Assembly: GCA_934438135.1 (NCBI GenBank)
Contig: CAKSBP010000010.1
Coordinates: 16,640-80,639 of the forward strand
DNA: 64,000 nt
Origin: an uncultured Clostridium sp.
GTDB taxonomy: Bacteria; Bacillota; Clostridia; Lachnospirales; Lachnospiraceae
Direction of reading: 5' to 3'
How positions within the stretch are numbered: position 1 is the stretch's first letter; each line of letters opens with the position of its first letter. Below the pieces are notes generated by a model. That model was not told the DNA's origin. It saw nothing but the letters and a program-made list of their open reading frames with translations, and ran no database searches. Positions 34,730-43,902 of this stretch are shown piece after piece. Position numbers and translations under genes: made by a program.

Positions 34730-35575
34730 ATGTCAGGAATGCTTTATTTGTGCGCAACCCCGATTGGAAATCTGGAAGATATGTCGTATCGGGCAATACG
34801 GACGTTGCAGGAAGTGGATTTAATTGCAGCAGAAGATACGAGAAACAGTATTAAACTGCTGAATCACTTTGAAATAAAAACACCTATGACCAGTTATCAT
34901 GAATTCAATAAATATGATAAGGCAGATTATCTGGTTCAGAAATTAAATGAGGGAATGAATATTGCAGTTATCACAGATGCAGGAACACCTGGAATTTCAG
35001 ATCCGGGTGAAGAGTTGGTGAAAAAGGCATTAGAAGCTGGGATTAAGGTAACCACAATTCCAGGGCCGGCAGCATTTGTAAATGCACTGATTATTTCCGG
35101 AAAATCATCCAGAAGATTTGTATTTGAAGCATTTCTTCCATCAGATAAAAAAGAGCGTCAGAAAGTTTTACAATCCTTTAAGGATGAAACGAGGACAATT
35201 ATTATGTATGAGGCACCACATCGTCTGAAAAAGACTTTGGTAGAGTTACAAGTGGTATTAGGCAACCGAAATATTTCTCTTTGCAAAGAATTAACGAAGC
35301 GGCATGAAAACGTATTTAGTACGACTATTGAGGAAGCTCTGGCTTATTATCAGGAAAATGATCCGAAAGGTGAATTTGTATTGATAATTGAAGGGCGTCC
35401 ACAGGAAGATCTGGAGGAAGAAAGCATCCGTAAGTGGGATAAGGTTTCTTTGAATGAGCATATGAAGATTTATCTGGATAAGGGAATGACTAAGAAGGAA
35501 GCCATGAAGGCTGTGGCGGCAGACCGTGGGGTTTCTAAAAGGGACGTTTATCAATGGCTGTTGGAAGAAGAATAG
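34730..35575 (+). CDS. rsmI: RsmI, 16S rRNA C1402 2'-O-methyltransferase
   Basis: 281-residue tetrapyrrole-methylase-fold enzyme. It opens LYLCATPIGNLEDMSYRAIRTL, with AEDTRNSIKLLNHF, ITDAGTPGISDPGE and TIPGPAAFVNALIISG, all RsmI signatures; the C-terminal RsmI HTH-like domain (KEAMKAVAADRGVSKRDVYQWL) is present. It modifies C1402 in the decoding centre. Start follows AAAGGAG, 12 bases after the methyltransferase gene. A terminator and the convergent abrB gene follow. Confidence 0.96.
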   Translation: MSGMLYLCATPIGNLEDMSYRAIRTLQEVDLIAAEDTRNSIKLLNHFEIKTPMTSYHEFNKYDKADYLVQKLNEGMNIAVITDAGTPGISDPGEELVKKALEAGIKVTTIPGPAAFVNALIISGKSSRRFVFEAFLPSDKKERQKVLQSFKDETRTIIMYEAPHRLKKTLVELQVVLGNRNISLCKELTKRHENVFSTTIEEALAYYQENDPKGEFVLIIEGRPQEDLEEESIRKWDKVSLNEHMKIYLDKGMTKKEAMKAVAADRGVSKRDVYQWLLEEE

Positions 35576-35615
35576 AGAAAAATTATATTCCGATTGCATG
35601 GCTTCATTGGATTAA

Positions 35616-35652
35616 AAAAACAGATAAGATGAGGGGTATCTTATCTGTTTTT
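35616..35652. terminator. Bidirectional terminator between rsmI and abrB
   Basis: AAAAACAGATAAGAT (35616-35630) pairs perfectly with ATCTTATCTGTTTTT (35638-35652) around a 7-base loop, with A and T runs on the two sides so it can stop both convergent transcripts. Confidence 0.93.
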
Positions 35653-35682
35653 CTATATAACCAAAGTTGTTATATGTAGGGA

Positions 35683-35940
35683 TTATTCAATGATTCCAGC
35701 GATCTTAGCAAGCTGAACAATTGAATCTTTGGATACTTTTTTACCGCAGAAATCAACTAAGTCATTCTTTTCTCCTGTAAAGATATCAGTTGGCTCATAT
35801 TTTGTAAGAATAATTTTGTCTTCATCAACGTAGATTTCCAATGGATCTCTTTCGCCAACACCTAATGTTCTTCTTAATTCGATTGGAAGTGTGATACGTC
35901 CAAGCTCGTCTAACTTTCTAACAATACCTGTACTTTTCAT
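35683..35940 (-). CDS. abrB: AbrB/SpoVT-type transition-state regulator
   Basis: 85-residue DNA-binding protein. The N-terminal swapped-hairpin domain (MKSTGIVRKLDELGRITLPIEL... ) is the classic AbrB fold, and a short C-terminal dimerisation region follows (DLVDFCGKKVSKDSIVQLAKIAGI). It should act as a global regulator at the growth-to-stationary transition. The ribosome site is AAAGGAG. Position after rsmI on the opposite strand equals the Bacillus arrangement. Confidence 0.93.
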   Translation of the reverse strand: MKSTGIVRKLDELGRITLPIELRRTLGVGERDPLEIYVDEDKIILTKYEPTDIFTGEKNDLVDFCGKKVSKDSIVQLAKIAGIIE

Positions 35941-36515
35941 TTGTCAATGCTCCTTTGAAATATTTTTTAATTATTTTATACATAAAATATAACACTAATG
36001 GAGATGATATACAATTTAATATATTATGCCGATATAGCACTATTTTAATAATCGGCCAGTAAAAAAACAGAAAATTATGTAAAATGGAAAAGATTTACTA
36101 TTTGGAGTGAAGAAATATGGAGACTTTGAAAGTCTAATTTATAGGGATTTTGATGAAAAAGGAAATGATTGTAAAGAATAAAACTCACAAATAAATCAAA
36201 ATATTTCAAGAAAATAATAATAAAACTTTTTTACAGTTCCAGAACCTAGGATTTTACATATTAAAAAAATCCTAGATGTAGAAAAATTTTATTATTTCTC
36301 TTCTCTAATAGATACTATTTATACTACTATAAAAACATAGTAAAAGCAAATGATACATTTGGCACAGGTTCATAAAATAGTCCAATTTTTTTTCATTAAG
36401 TTTGGAAGATATGTACTTTCATTTTTCGAGGAATTGTGCTATTGTTAGTGCTGGTAAAATAAACCACGGAATTATCATGGATTTTCGTAACTAGAAAGAA
36501 AGGAGAAGATAGAAA
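35941..36515. other. 575-base A/T-rich intergenic region between abrB and the antiporter
   Basis: No convincing gene. It holds the abrB promoter region on the minus strand and an isolated 10-bp inverted repeat CTAGGATTTT/AAAATCCTAG (36246-36275) without a T-run. The last 100 bases include the ribosome site AAAGGAG of the next gene. Nothing else is recognised. Confidence 0.5.
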
Positions 36516-37859
36516 ATGAATTCATTATTAACCTGTATCCCATTCGTTGGAATGCTATTATGTATTGCTGTATTTCCGTTGGTAAAAGCGGACTGGTGGG
36601 ATAAGTATAAGCCGGCAGTTGTTGCATTCTGGATTATTTTATTTTTAATTCCATACACGGCGATGCATGGAGCCGCAACAACTATGGAGACGGTATTGGA
36701 TTGTATTATTAATGACTATCTTACATTTATTATTCTGCTTTTTGGATTATTCTGTGTATCAGGAAATATTACACTCGATGGAGATCTTGCCGGTTCTCCG
36801 CGTGTGAATGTAATACTGCTTTTTATTGGTACATTACTATCAGGATGGATTGGAACAACTGGTTCTAGTATGCTTTTAATTCGTCCGGTGATTAAGGCAA
36901 ACTCATGGAGAAAAAGAAAGAAGCAGATTTTTATCTTTTTTATTTTCCTTATTTCCAATATTGGAGGATGTCTGACGCCTGTTGGTGATCCACCACTGCT
37001 AATGGGATTTATGCGTGGAGTACCATTCTTCTGGAGTTTTAAGCTGTTACCAGTATTAATTTTTAACATGATAGTTCTATTAACGGTATTTTACTTTATT
37101 GACCGACGTGAATATCGGAAAGATATCGCAGCTGGTATGAAACCAGATATTTCAAAACCAGGAACACATATCAGTGTTCGTGGAGCACATAATATTATAT
37201 TCCTTGTAATGATTGTTGGTGCAGTTGTTGCCAGTGGAGTATTACCAGGATGCTCTGCATTCCACAATGCAGATGGAATGGTATATGGACTGAAAATTTT
37301 TAAAGAGGTAAGACTTACATATCCAACAATCATTGAGATTGTACTTATACTATTGGCCGCATTTCTTTCCTTTAAGACAACTAATAAGGAAGTTCGTGAA
37401 GCAAACCATTTTACATGGAGTGCAATCCAAGAAGTTGCTGTTTTATTCATTGGTATTTTTATTACCATGCAGCCGGCATTAATGCTATTAAAGGCAAATG
37501 GAGGTTCTCTTGGAATCAATAAGCCTGCTCAGATGTTTTGGGCAACCGGTGTACTATCTAGTTTTCTGGATAACACTCCTACTTATCTTGTATTCCTTAC
37601 GACTGCCGGTGCATTGAATTTTACAAAGGGTGTTGCAACAACCGTTGGTATGATTCCAGTGCAGATGCTTATGGCCATCTCCAGTGGTGCCGTATTTATG
37701 GGAGCCAACACGTATATTGGTAATGCACCAAACTTTATGGTTAAATCAATTTCCGATGAAAATGGTATTCGGATGCCATCTTTCTTTGGATATATGTTAT
37801 GGTCTATATGCTGCTTGATTCCAGTATTTATTTTAGACATGCTGGTCTTTTTCCTTTAA
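36516..37859 (+). CDS. NhaD/CitT-type sodium:proton antiporter
   Basis: 447-residue polytopic membrane protein with about 11-13 helices. Recognisable segments are TGSSMLLIRPVI, SNIGGCLTPVGDPPLLMGFMRG and SFLDNTPTYLVFL, which match the ion-transporter superfamily NhaD branch (GD-P-PL and DNTPT motifs in the two inverted halves). It probably exports Na+ in exchange for protons. The start follows AAAGGAG. The downstream kinase-like gene begins 39 bases later, so they likely form an operon. Confidence 0.87.
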   Translation: MNSLLTCIPFVGMLLCIAVFPLVKADWWDKYKPAVVAFWIILFLIPYTAMHGAATTMETVLDCIINDYLTFIILLFGLFCVSGNITLDGDLAGSPRVNVILLFIGTLLSGWIGTTGSSMLLIRPVIKANSWRKRKKQIFIFFIFLISNIGGCLTPVGDPPLLMGFMRGVPFFWSFKLLPVLIFNMIVLLTVFYFIDRREYRKDIAAGMKPDISKPGTHISVRGAHNIIFLVMIVGAVVASGVLPGCSAFHNADGMVYGLKIFKEVRLTYPTIIEIVLILLAAFLSFKTTNKEVREANHFTWSAIQEVAVLFIGIFITMQPALMLLKANGGSLGINKPAQMFWATGVLSSFLDNTPTYLVFLTTAGALNFTKGVATTVGMIPVQMLMAISSGAVFMGANTYIGNAPNFMVKSISDENGIRMPSFFGYMLWSICCLIPVFILDMLVFFL

Positions 37860-37898
37860 TAGAAAGAAAAGAATAACGGAAAGGAAATGGAGAAAAAT

Positions 37899-38846
37899 AT
37901 GGAGAATAAATCAATTGAAAAAGAAATTGCAAACCGTATGTATGATATGGACGAGCGGGCATACAAAAGCCTTCATTCCACGTTAGGACGTGTATTTACC
38001 GAAGAAAAAGAAATTTGTATAAAACAGACGGTTCATAATATTAAGCATCGTAAAATTCATATTGTAAGAAGTGAAATGGCTTTGATTGTAAATATGATAC
38101 ATACGGTAAAAGATGAACAACTTCAGAAGGAACTGCTTCAGGAATATGCAGAAACCAAAACCATGTTAAATGAACTTCCAAAGGAAATGAATCCGGTAGA
38201 TATTCTGGACTCTGACCTGGCAGATTTAAAGAAGTTTAAACAGGATGGAAAACAGAACCTGATTATCTGTATTGGCCGTCAGTTCGGAAGTGCTGGTACA
38301 GAAATTGGATATGAGCTGGCAAACCGTCTGGATATAGAGTTTTATGACAAAGAGATTTTCCAGATGGTATTGGATCGTCTGGATGTGGAAAATGAGGCAG
38401 TTGGAGAAACACCAACGGATGAAGTAAATAAACCGAAAAAATCCTTTTTCCGCGATTTAACCAGATACCATGGATTGAGCAGACAGGATGCATTTTTCTT
38501 TAATCAGAGTGACTTAATTAAAAATATGGCAAAGGAGCAGAGCTTTGTTATTGTAGGACGCTGTGCTGATGTTATCCTGACCCAGAACATGATTCCTCAT
38601 TACAGCATCTTTATTGAGGCACCATTTCAGCTTCGTGTAAAGAGAACTATGGAAATGAAGAAACTTTCTTATAATGAAGCAGTCCACTTTGTAAAGACAA
38701 TGGATCGCTATCATAGAAAGTATTATAATTTCTATACGGGTAAGAAATGGGGAGATGCTACAAATTATGATTTGTGTATCAACAGTGCTACTTACGGAAT
38801 TGAAGGAACTATTGATATTATTGAGAAGATGATTTCGAACAATTAG
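37899..38846 (+). CDS. Cytidylate kinase-like family protein (Cytidylate_kin2)
   Basis: 315-residue protein. The N-terminal 120 residues are helical and of unknown function. The C-terminal part begins LIICIGRQFGSAGTEIGYELANRL, a P-loop variant of the cytidylate-kinase-like family (GRQFGSGG type), followed by EFYDKEIFQM, FVIVGRCADVIL and MDRYHRKYYNFYTGKKWGD. It is not the housekeeping cmk, and the phosphoacceptor is unknown. The ATG at 37899 is chosen because GGAG lies 6 bases upstream; an ATG at 37887 is also possible. A terminator follows. Confidence 0.82.
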   Translation: MENKSIEKEIANRMYDMDERAYKSLHSTLGRVFTEEKEICIKQTVHNIKHRKIHIVRSEMALIVNMIHTVKDEQLQKELLQEYAETKTMLNELPKEMNPVDILDSDLADLKKFKQDGKQNLIICIGRQFGSAGTEIGYELANRLDIEFYDKEIFQMVLDRLDVENEAVGETPTDEVNKPKKSFFRDLTRYHGLSRQDAFFFNQSDLIKNMAKEQSFVIVGRCADVILTQNMIPHYSIFIEAPFQLRVKRTMEMKKLSYNEAVHFVKTMDRYHRKYYNFYTGKKWGDATNYDLCINSATYGIEGTIDIIEKMISNN

Positions 38847-38866
38847 GTTGATGTATAATTAAAGAA

Positions 38867-38910
38867 GACTACTGCATTAAAGTTCACTTTAAATTGTGGT
38901 AGCCTTTTTT
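38867..38910 (+). terminator. Terminator after the cytidylate-kinase-like gene
   Basis: Imperfect hairpin from GACTACTGCATTAAAG (38867-38882) to CTTTAAATTGTGGTAGCC (38887-38904) with one mismatch and a one-base bulge, followed by TTTTTT. Confidence 0.85.
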
Positions 38911-39018
38911 ATTTTATAGGAACTAATATTAATATCTTTCCAGTGCTAACTTCCCTCTCCCCGAATATATTTATATAAAAAACCACAGTTGTACCTGTGC
39001 AAAGGGTGTGAAAATCGG

Positions 39019-39618
39019 ATGATTAATTATTTATGGGGGCTGATGATTGTAATCGGTGTCGTTGTCGGAGTGTTTAATGGAAAGATGGAGGCAGTCAGCG
39101 TGGCGTCAATTAATTCAGCAAAAGAAGCAGTTACGTTATGTATTACTATGCTTGGTGTCATGTCCATGTGGACGGGACTTATGGAAGTGGCAAAGAAAAG
39201 TGGAATTATTAACGCTTTGATTAAGGTATTAAATCCGGCATTGAAACTGTTATTCCCAGATATTCCAGAAGGGCATGTAGTAAAAGAATATATTTCTTCC
39301 AATATGATTGCTAATATTCTGGGGCTGGGATGGGCGGCTACGCCATTTGGCCTTCAGGCAATGAAAGAACTTCGTATCTTAAATCACGACAGCGAGATTG
39401 CCAGTGTGGATATGTGTACCTTTTTGATTATTAATATTTCTTCCCTTCAGCTGATTCCTGTTAATATTATTGCGTACCGGAGCCAGTATGGATCGGTGAA
39501 TCCGGCAGACATTATTACAGCAGCCATTCTGGCGACCTTGTTTTCGACTTTAGTCGGAGTTATTTTTTCAGTAGCAGCGAGAAAGTTAGTTGAAAAGAAA
39601 AAAGGAGGCAGGACATGA
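39019..39618 (+). CDS. spmA: Spore maturation protein A
   Basis: 199-residue membrane protein of the nucleoside-recognition (Gate) family. Key segment: VTLCITMLGVMSMWTGLMEVAKKSG, then NMIANILGLGWAATPFGLQAMKEL. With SpmB it helps dehydrate the spore core in Bacillus. The start at 39019 (MINYLWGLM) has an AAAGGGTGTG site; the frame is open to 38989. It overlaps spmB by 4 bases (ATGA). Confidence 0.92.
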   Translation: MINYLWGLMIVIGVVVGVFNGKMEAVSVASINSAKEAVTLCITMLGVMSMWTGLMEVAKKSGIINALIKVLNPALKLLFPDIPEGHVVKEYISSNMIANILGLGWAATPFGLQAMKELRILNHDSEIASVDMCTFLIINISSLQLIPVNIIAYRSQYGSVNPADIITAAILATLFSTLVGVIFSVAARKLVEKKKGGRT

Positions 39619-40136
39619 AGTTTCTTCTTTACATATCAAATTTTATCATTCCTTTTGTCATTCTTTATATCGTAGGATTTGGAATGCTTCAGAAAGTAAA
39701 CGTGTATGATGAATTTATTAAAGGAGCGGAAGATGGATTTAAGGTTGTGCTTGGGGTTATGCCAACATTAATCGGCCTTATGATTGCCATTGGTGTGTTA
39801 CGGGCTTCTGGAACGCTTGATTTATTATCAAACGTTTTAAAGCCATTGGTTGAACATTTTCACTTTCCATCGGAACTGGTACCGTTGGTTATAGTTAAAA
39901 TGTTTTCGTCTTCGGCAGCAACCAGCCTGCTTCTAGATGTGTTTAAACAATATGGGCCGGATTCCTATCTGGGAAGATTAAGTTCTATTCTAATGAGCTG
40001 TTCGGAAACAATTTTTTATACCCTGTCCATTTATTTTATGACAGCGAAAGTAAAGAAAACCAGATATACCCTTGCCGGTTCCTTGGTTGCTACGCTGGGG
40101 GGGATTGTTGCAAGCGTATGGCTCATGGGAATGTAA
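39615..40136 (+). CDS. spmB: Spore maturation protein B
   Basis: 173-residue Gate-domain membrane protein, partner of SpmA: EFIKGAEDGFKVVLGVMPTLIGLMIAIGVLRASG and VKMFSSSAATSLLLDVFKQYGPDSYLGR. The overlapping start shows translational coupling with spmA. Presence of the pair supports a spore-forming lineage, although such genes persist in some non-sporulating relatives. Confidence 0.93.
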   Translation: MKFLLYISNFIIPFVILYIVGFGMLQKVNVYDEFIKGAEDGFKVVLGVMPTLIGLMIAIGVLRASGTLDLLSNVLKPLVEHFHFPSELVPLVIVKMFSSSAATSLLLDVFKQYGPDSYLGRLSSILMSCSETIFYTLSIYFMTAKVKKTRYTLAGSLVATLGGIVASVWLMGM

Positions 40137-40233
40137 CAGCAGGAAAACATACATAGTACCTGATTTTCATTGTTATCACTTTTTTAAGGTGTTAAAATGA
40201 GGATAACGAAAAAGAGCTAAGGGGGGGCTGTGT

Positions 40234-41112
40234 ATGAAATTTAATCCGTATATTATTGACATAACACACACAACATTACATACGCTGTTTTGGGCAAAGG
40301 GCATGCCCTATTATGAACGAAAAACGAGATTGTATGAGATTGAATTTATTACGGGCGGGGCAGGCGAAATGACAACCGACGGAAAGAAATACAAAACTGC
40401 AAAAGGAGATATTTTTCTACGGAAACCGGGAATTTTGACTCAGGGAATATCGGGGTATTATTCTTATGTGGTTGCATTCGATCCGTTTTATGATGAGGCA
40501 AAAAAGAAATGTTATGAAACGACGATCCCATATTGGATTTATGATGTAAATACGGAGATTCAGGATGTTGGATTTTTTAAAAATCTTCCGGAATATTATC
40601 ACACGGATTGTTACGAAAAGCTGTGTCCGCTATTCGATAATATCGTAAATGCATTCAGAGAGAACAGAGAACTGAATCAAGTGTATATGAAAGCAAACTT
40701 AATTAAAATTATGAATGCATTGGAGGAAGAAAACAGCGGAAAAAGAGTGATTGGAGAAAAAAGAACGATTCAGAATAATTACGATCAGATTATCGAGTGC
40801 AAGAATTATATTGATCAGCATCTGGATGAAAAATTTACGTTGGATAGTCTGGCCGAAAAATGTAATTTAAGCAAAAACTTTTTCGGTAGGATTTTCAAGG
40901 AGATTATAGGAACAGCGCCTATTGAATACATTATCCAGAACCGCATGGTGCTTGCTAAAAAGCTGATTTTGACGACAGATATTCAGGTGGAACAGATTTC
41001 TTTTCTATGTGGATTTGAAGATAAAACATATTTTTACCGTCAGTTTAAAAAATATTATGGCGAGACGCCGGCAGAACTTAGAAAAAATTATTGTATTCCC
41101 GAAAATGGGTGA
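40234..41112 (+). CDS. AraC-family regulator upstream of the GH26 gene
   Basis: 292-residue AraC regulator. Residues about 10-150 form a cupin-like sensing domain (RLYEIEFITGGAGEMTTDGKKY). The two HTHs are at about 190-290, with LDSLAEKCNLSKNFFGRIFKEIIGTAPIEYI and ISFLCGFEDKTYFYRQFKKYYGETPAELRK. It lies 86 bases before, and in the same direction as, the GH26 gene, so that gene is the likely target; carbohydrate response is inferred. Ribosome site GGGGGGG. Confidence 0.9.
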   Translation: MKFNPYIIDITHTTLHTLFWAKGMPYYERKTRLYEIEFITGGAGEMTTDGKKYKTAKGDIFLRKPGILTQGISGYYSYVVAFDPFYDEAKKKCYETTIPYWIYDVNTEIQDVGFFKNLPEYYHTDCYEKLCPLFDNIVNAFRENRELNQVYMKANLIKIMNALEEENSGKRVIGEKRTIQNNYDQIIECKNYIDQHLDEKFTLDSLAEKCNLSKNFFGRIFKEIIGTAPIEYIIQNRMVLAKKLILTTDIQVEQISFLCGFEDKTYFYRQFKKYYGETPAELRKNYCIPENG

Positions 41113-41198
41113 GATTAGCTACTTTAAGTAGTTTGGATTGTCACCTGTCCCAATTCGTTCTGGCAGATATAATAAAGGCAGAATGAAGGAGGGATTTT

Positions 41199-42593
41199 AT
41201 GAAGAAGCATATTTCATTTTTACTTATGGTGGTGGTTTGTGTCGTGATGATTCTACCAAGTAAAATTTCAGCCCAGACATCACTTAATGGAACTGATTTA
41301 AAAATCGGGGCATGGCTTGGTGAAGCACCGACAACTGATGCAATTAGTAAATTCCAGTCTTTACAGCAGCGGAATCTGGATACTATCATGTTTTATATTG
41401 ACTGGTCAACAAATTTTAACTCTATCAAGGACAGTTATATGAACCCGATTTACAGCAATGGTTCCACAGCAATTATTACCTGGGAAGCATGGGGACTTTC
41501 CAATCAGGATATTACAGATGGAAAGAAAGACAGCTATATTAAAAATATGGCACAGTCTATGAAGAGCTATAACAAAGAAATTTGGATTAATCTGATGCAT
41601 GAAGCAAATGGAAACTGGTATGACTGGGCAGTTGGTGATAGCAAGGTAAATACAAATGAAACCTATATTGCCGCTTATCGTCATGTAGTTAATATTTTCC
41701 GCCAGGAAGGTGCATTTAATGTAAAATTTATTTTCTGTGTAAACAGTAGTAGCTGTGGTGAAGGATCCAGTTTTTTGGGACATTATCCAGGAGATGCTTA
41801 TGTGGATATGGTTGCAATGGATGGATATAATTGGGGAACAACTCAGTCCTGGGGCAGTACATGGCAGTCATTTGACCAGATTTATGCTAACTGTTATAAG
41901 ACCATGTGCCAGGTAGACAAACCTATTTTAATTACAGAAATGTCTAGTACAGAAACTGGAGGAAACAAAGCACAGTGGATTACGGATACATATAAAACAA
42001 TTCGTAGTAATTATCCAAGAATTAAAGTAGTATCTTGGTTTGGCGAGAATAAAGAAACAGACTGGAGAATTAATTCCAGTGATGCATCACTTGCCGCATA
42101 TGTGGCAGCGGTAAAGAACAACTCATCCGCAACAGAAACACCAGCAACGAGTGAGGCACCAACTGTAACTACTGCACCATCCGATACACCAGATATCAGT
42201 GTTACAGCATCCAGCAGTGGAACCAGTTCCATTAACCAGAATTATCAGATTAGTGCACAGGGAACAAAAGACCTTGATTTAAGCAAATTAACAATTCGTT
42301 ATTTCTTTTCAAAAGCAGGTACGAAAGATATGACATTCTGGTGTGATAGTGCAGCAGCACAGCTGAATGTGGCACCTTGGTATGAGAATATCAGCGGTAT
42401 TACGGTTGGAAAGGTAGTAAAATCTGGTTATCAGTATTATGTAGACCTTACATTTTCAGATTCTTATTTTCTAAAAGCTGGAACAGGAAGTATTAACATT
42501 CAGACAAGAATTACAAATAGTGACTGGTCATCTGTGGAGAATTTTAAAGAAGGAAATTTATTGGTGTTGTATGATGGACAGGCTGTGAAATAG
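41199..42593 (+). CDS. Secreted GH26 endo-glycanase with a C-terminal CBM3-like module
   Basis: 464-residue secreted enzyme with a signal peptide (about 1-25, ending ISAQ). The GH26 catalytic domain (about 30-308) has acid/base Glu135 in INLMHEANGNWYDW and nucleophile Glu247 in PILITEMSSTETGG, plus VDMVAMDGYNWG. A Thr/Pro/Ala linker (about 310-332) joins a module (333-464) with LDLSKLTIRYFFSKAGT, MTFWCDSA and SINIQTRITNSDWS, which I read as CBM3. GH26 includes mannanases and beta-1,3-1,4-glucanases; the NxMHEANGNW form also occurs in lichenases, so the substrate (mannan, glucomannan or mixed-linkage glucan) is open. A cellulose-binding module would target plant cell walls. Confidence 0.88.
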   Translation: MKKHISFLLMVVVCVVMILPSKISAQTSLNGTDLKIGAWLGEAPTTDAISKFQSLQQRNLDTIMFYIDWSTNFNSIKDSYMNPIYSNGSTAIITWEAWGLSNQDITDGKKDSYIKNMAQSMKSYNKEIWINLMHEANGNWYDWAVGDSKVNTNETYIAAYRHVVNIFRQEGAFNVKFIFCVNSSSCGEGSSFLGHYPGDAYVDMVAMDGYNWGTTQSWGSTWQSFDQIYANCYKTMCQVDKPILITEMSSTETGGNKAQWITDTYKTIRSNYPRIKVVSWFGENKETDWRINSSDASLAAYVAAVKNNSSATETPATSEAPTVTTAPSDTPDISVTASSSGTSSINQNYQISAQGTKDLDLSKLTIRYFFSKAGTKDMTFWCDSAAAQLNVAPWYENISGITVGKVVKSGYQYYVDLTFSDSYFLKAGTGSINIQTRITNSDWSSVENFKEGNLLVLYDGQAVK

Positions 42594-42622
42594 TAATTAA
42601 AAAATATTAATCCATTAAGAAG

Positions 42623-42654
42623 CCCTCGGACTAGGAAAGCAGCCTGAGGGTTTT
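42623..42654. terminator. Terminator after GH26
   Basis: CCCTCGG (42623-42629) pairs with CC-T-GAGGG (42643-42650, one-base bulge), followed by TTTT. It lies between convergent genes. Confidence 0.75.
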
Positions 42655-42667
42655 CAATTCTAGATTC

Positions 42668-43690
42668 CTAAACTACATACTTCACTTCACACTCTGGAAA
42701 TGCAGCCTTCAGCTGTGCTTGGAAAAATACCTTCACTTCTCGAATGTCTTCTTTCTGGTAAGTAAATTTTCCATAACCGAACTGGCCTCGTTTGTATACA
42801 CGGTTTTCATCTTCCATAGGAAGGGTAGATTCCGGAAAAATGTTTCTGATTAATTCTTTGGCGCGAGGCGTGAAACGATGGGTAATGACCTCAAAAAAGA
42901 GTGGATAGAGATAGTCTGTGGGGAGGGTACTTTTTAGATTATCAATTACCTGCTGGTATTCCTCTTTCCAATTTTTGTAGAGAAAGACCGGAGCAATCAG
43001 AAAACCTACTGGATAGCCGGCTTTCATAACTTTTGCAGCAGCATGGATTCTTGCCTCAATGGAGGAAGTATAATGTTCATAAGAACTTCGTATATATTCG
43101 GTGTTAATACTGAACCGAATTTCAGTTTTTCCTTGATGATTCAGTTTTAGAAGTGGGTCTATATCATTAAATTTGGTAACGAAACGAAAACATCCGCGTG
43201 GATTTTCAGCAAAAAATTGAATGGTCCTTTCCAAAGCATGTGTATAGGGTTCAACGCAGAGAGGATCGGAGGTAGCAGAGCCTTCAAAGCTGGTAACACC
43301 GTCTGGTTTAGCTTCCATGTAAGAAACTGCTTTTTTAAAAATATCGTCCAGATTGACATTTACTCTGACAAAAGGCTTATCTCCCAGCTGGGTATGAAGA
43401 TAACAATATTCACACTGTCCCATGCATCCGCTGACAAGAGGAAGCATATAGTCAGCACTTGGCTTACAGGTTTGAAATGCGCTGCTTTTTTTCTTGCTGA
43501 CAACCAAAGTGCGTTTCCCATTCTGATAGGTTGCTGGTACAGTATCTTCTGTGATAATAGATTTAATCTTGTTGGAAGAACCTTCTAAAATTTCGATTTC
43601 TTTTTTATCGGAAAATGTGTCGTAAATGCGTTGTCCAATTTCATAATCTAGAGTTCCCTTTTCAAAAATAATTCGTTTAGGTATAAACAT
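42668..43690 (-). CDS. splB: Spore photoproduct lyase, radical SAM DNA repair enzyme
   Basis: 340-residue radical SAM enzyme reverting 5-thyminyl-5,6-dihydrothymine in germinating spores. The [4Fe-4S] motif is SGCMGQCEYCYLHTQLG (CxxxCxxC). SplB-specific pieces are MFIPKRIIFEKGTLDYEIGQRI, TSFEGSATSDPLCVEPYTHAL and EIRFSINTEYIRSSYEH. Length equals the family. AGGAG precedes the ATG. The long leader region upstream holds paired elements. It is further evidence of sporulation. Confidence 0.95.
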   Translation of the reverse strand: MFIPKRIIFEKGTLDYEIGQRIYDTFSDKKEIEILEGSSNKIKSIITEDTVPATYQNGKRTLVVSKKKSSAFQTCKPSADYMLPLVSGCMGQCEYCYLHTQLGDKPFVRVNVNLDDIFKKAVSYMEAKPDGVTSFEGSATSDPLCVEPYTHALERTIQFFAENPRGCFRFVTKFNDIDPLLKLNHQGKTEIRFSINTEYIRSSYEHYTSSIEARIHAAAKVMKAGYPVGFLIAPVFLYKNWKEEYQQVIDNLKSTLPTDYLYPLFFEVITHRFTPRAKELIRNIFPESTLPMEDENRVYKRGQFGYGKFTYQKEDIREVKVFFQAQLKAAFPECEVKYVV

Positions 43691-43806
43691 AATAAAACTC
43701 CTCAGTGTATATTTTTATATGGATATGTTTATTATGAGTGCATTTTGTTCAGAATATGTGGCTTATAATTGTTTTAAAAAATTTAAAGATGATAGAATAA
43801 AAACAT

Positions 43807-43902
43807 CCGTATTTTGGGTATTTTTATGGCATAATTCTTCCGGCTGTACAAACTATGCCTGAACTTCCACTTGTGCACAACTTTGAAACCGCGCAAATAC
43901 GG
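43807..43902 (-). other. Paired elements in the region upstream of splB
   Basis: Outer arms CCGTATTT (43807-43814) and AAATACGG (43895-43902) enclose GGCATA/TATGCC (43828-43833 with 43854-43859) and the palindrome TTGTGCACAA (43871-43880). Read on the minus strand this is a nested fold followed by ATGTTTTTATT, about 120 bases before the splB start. It could be a leader RNA, small RNA or coincidence; strand is uncertain. The rest of 43691-44143 is A/T-rich with further short inverted repeats such as ATATTGAATA/TATTCAATAT, and no gene. Confidence 0.35.
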
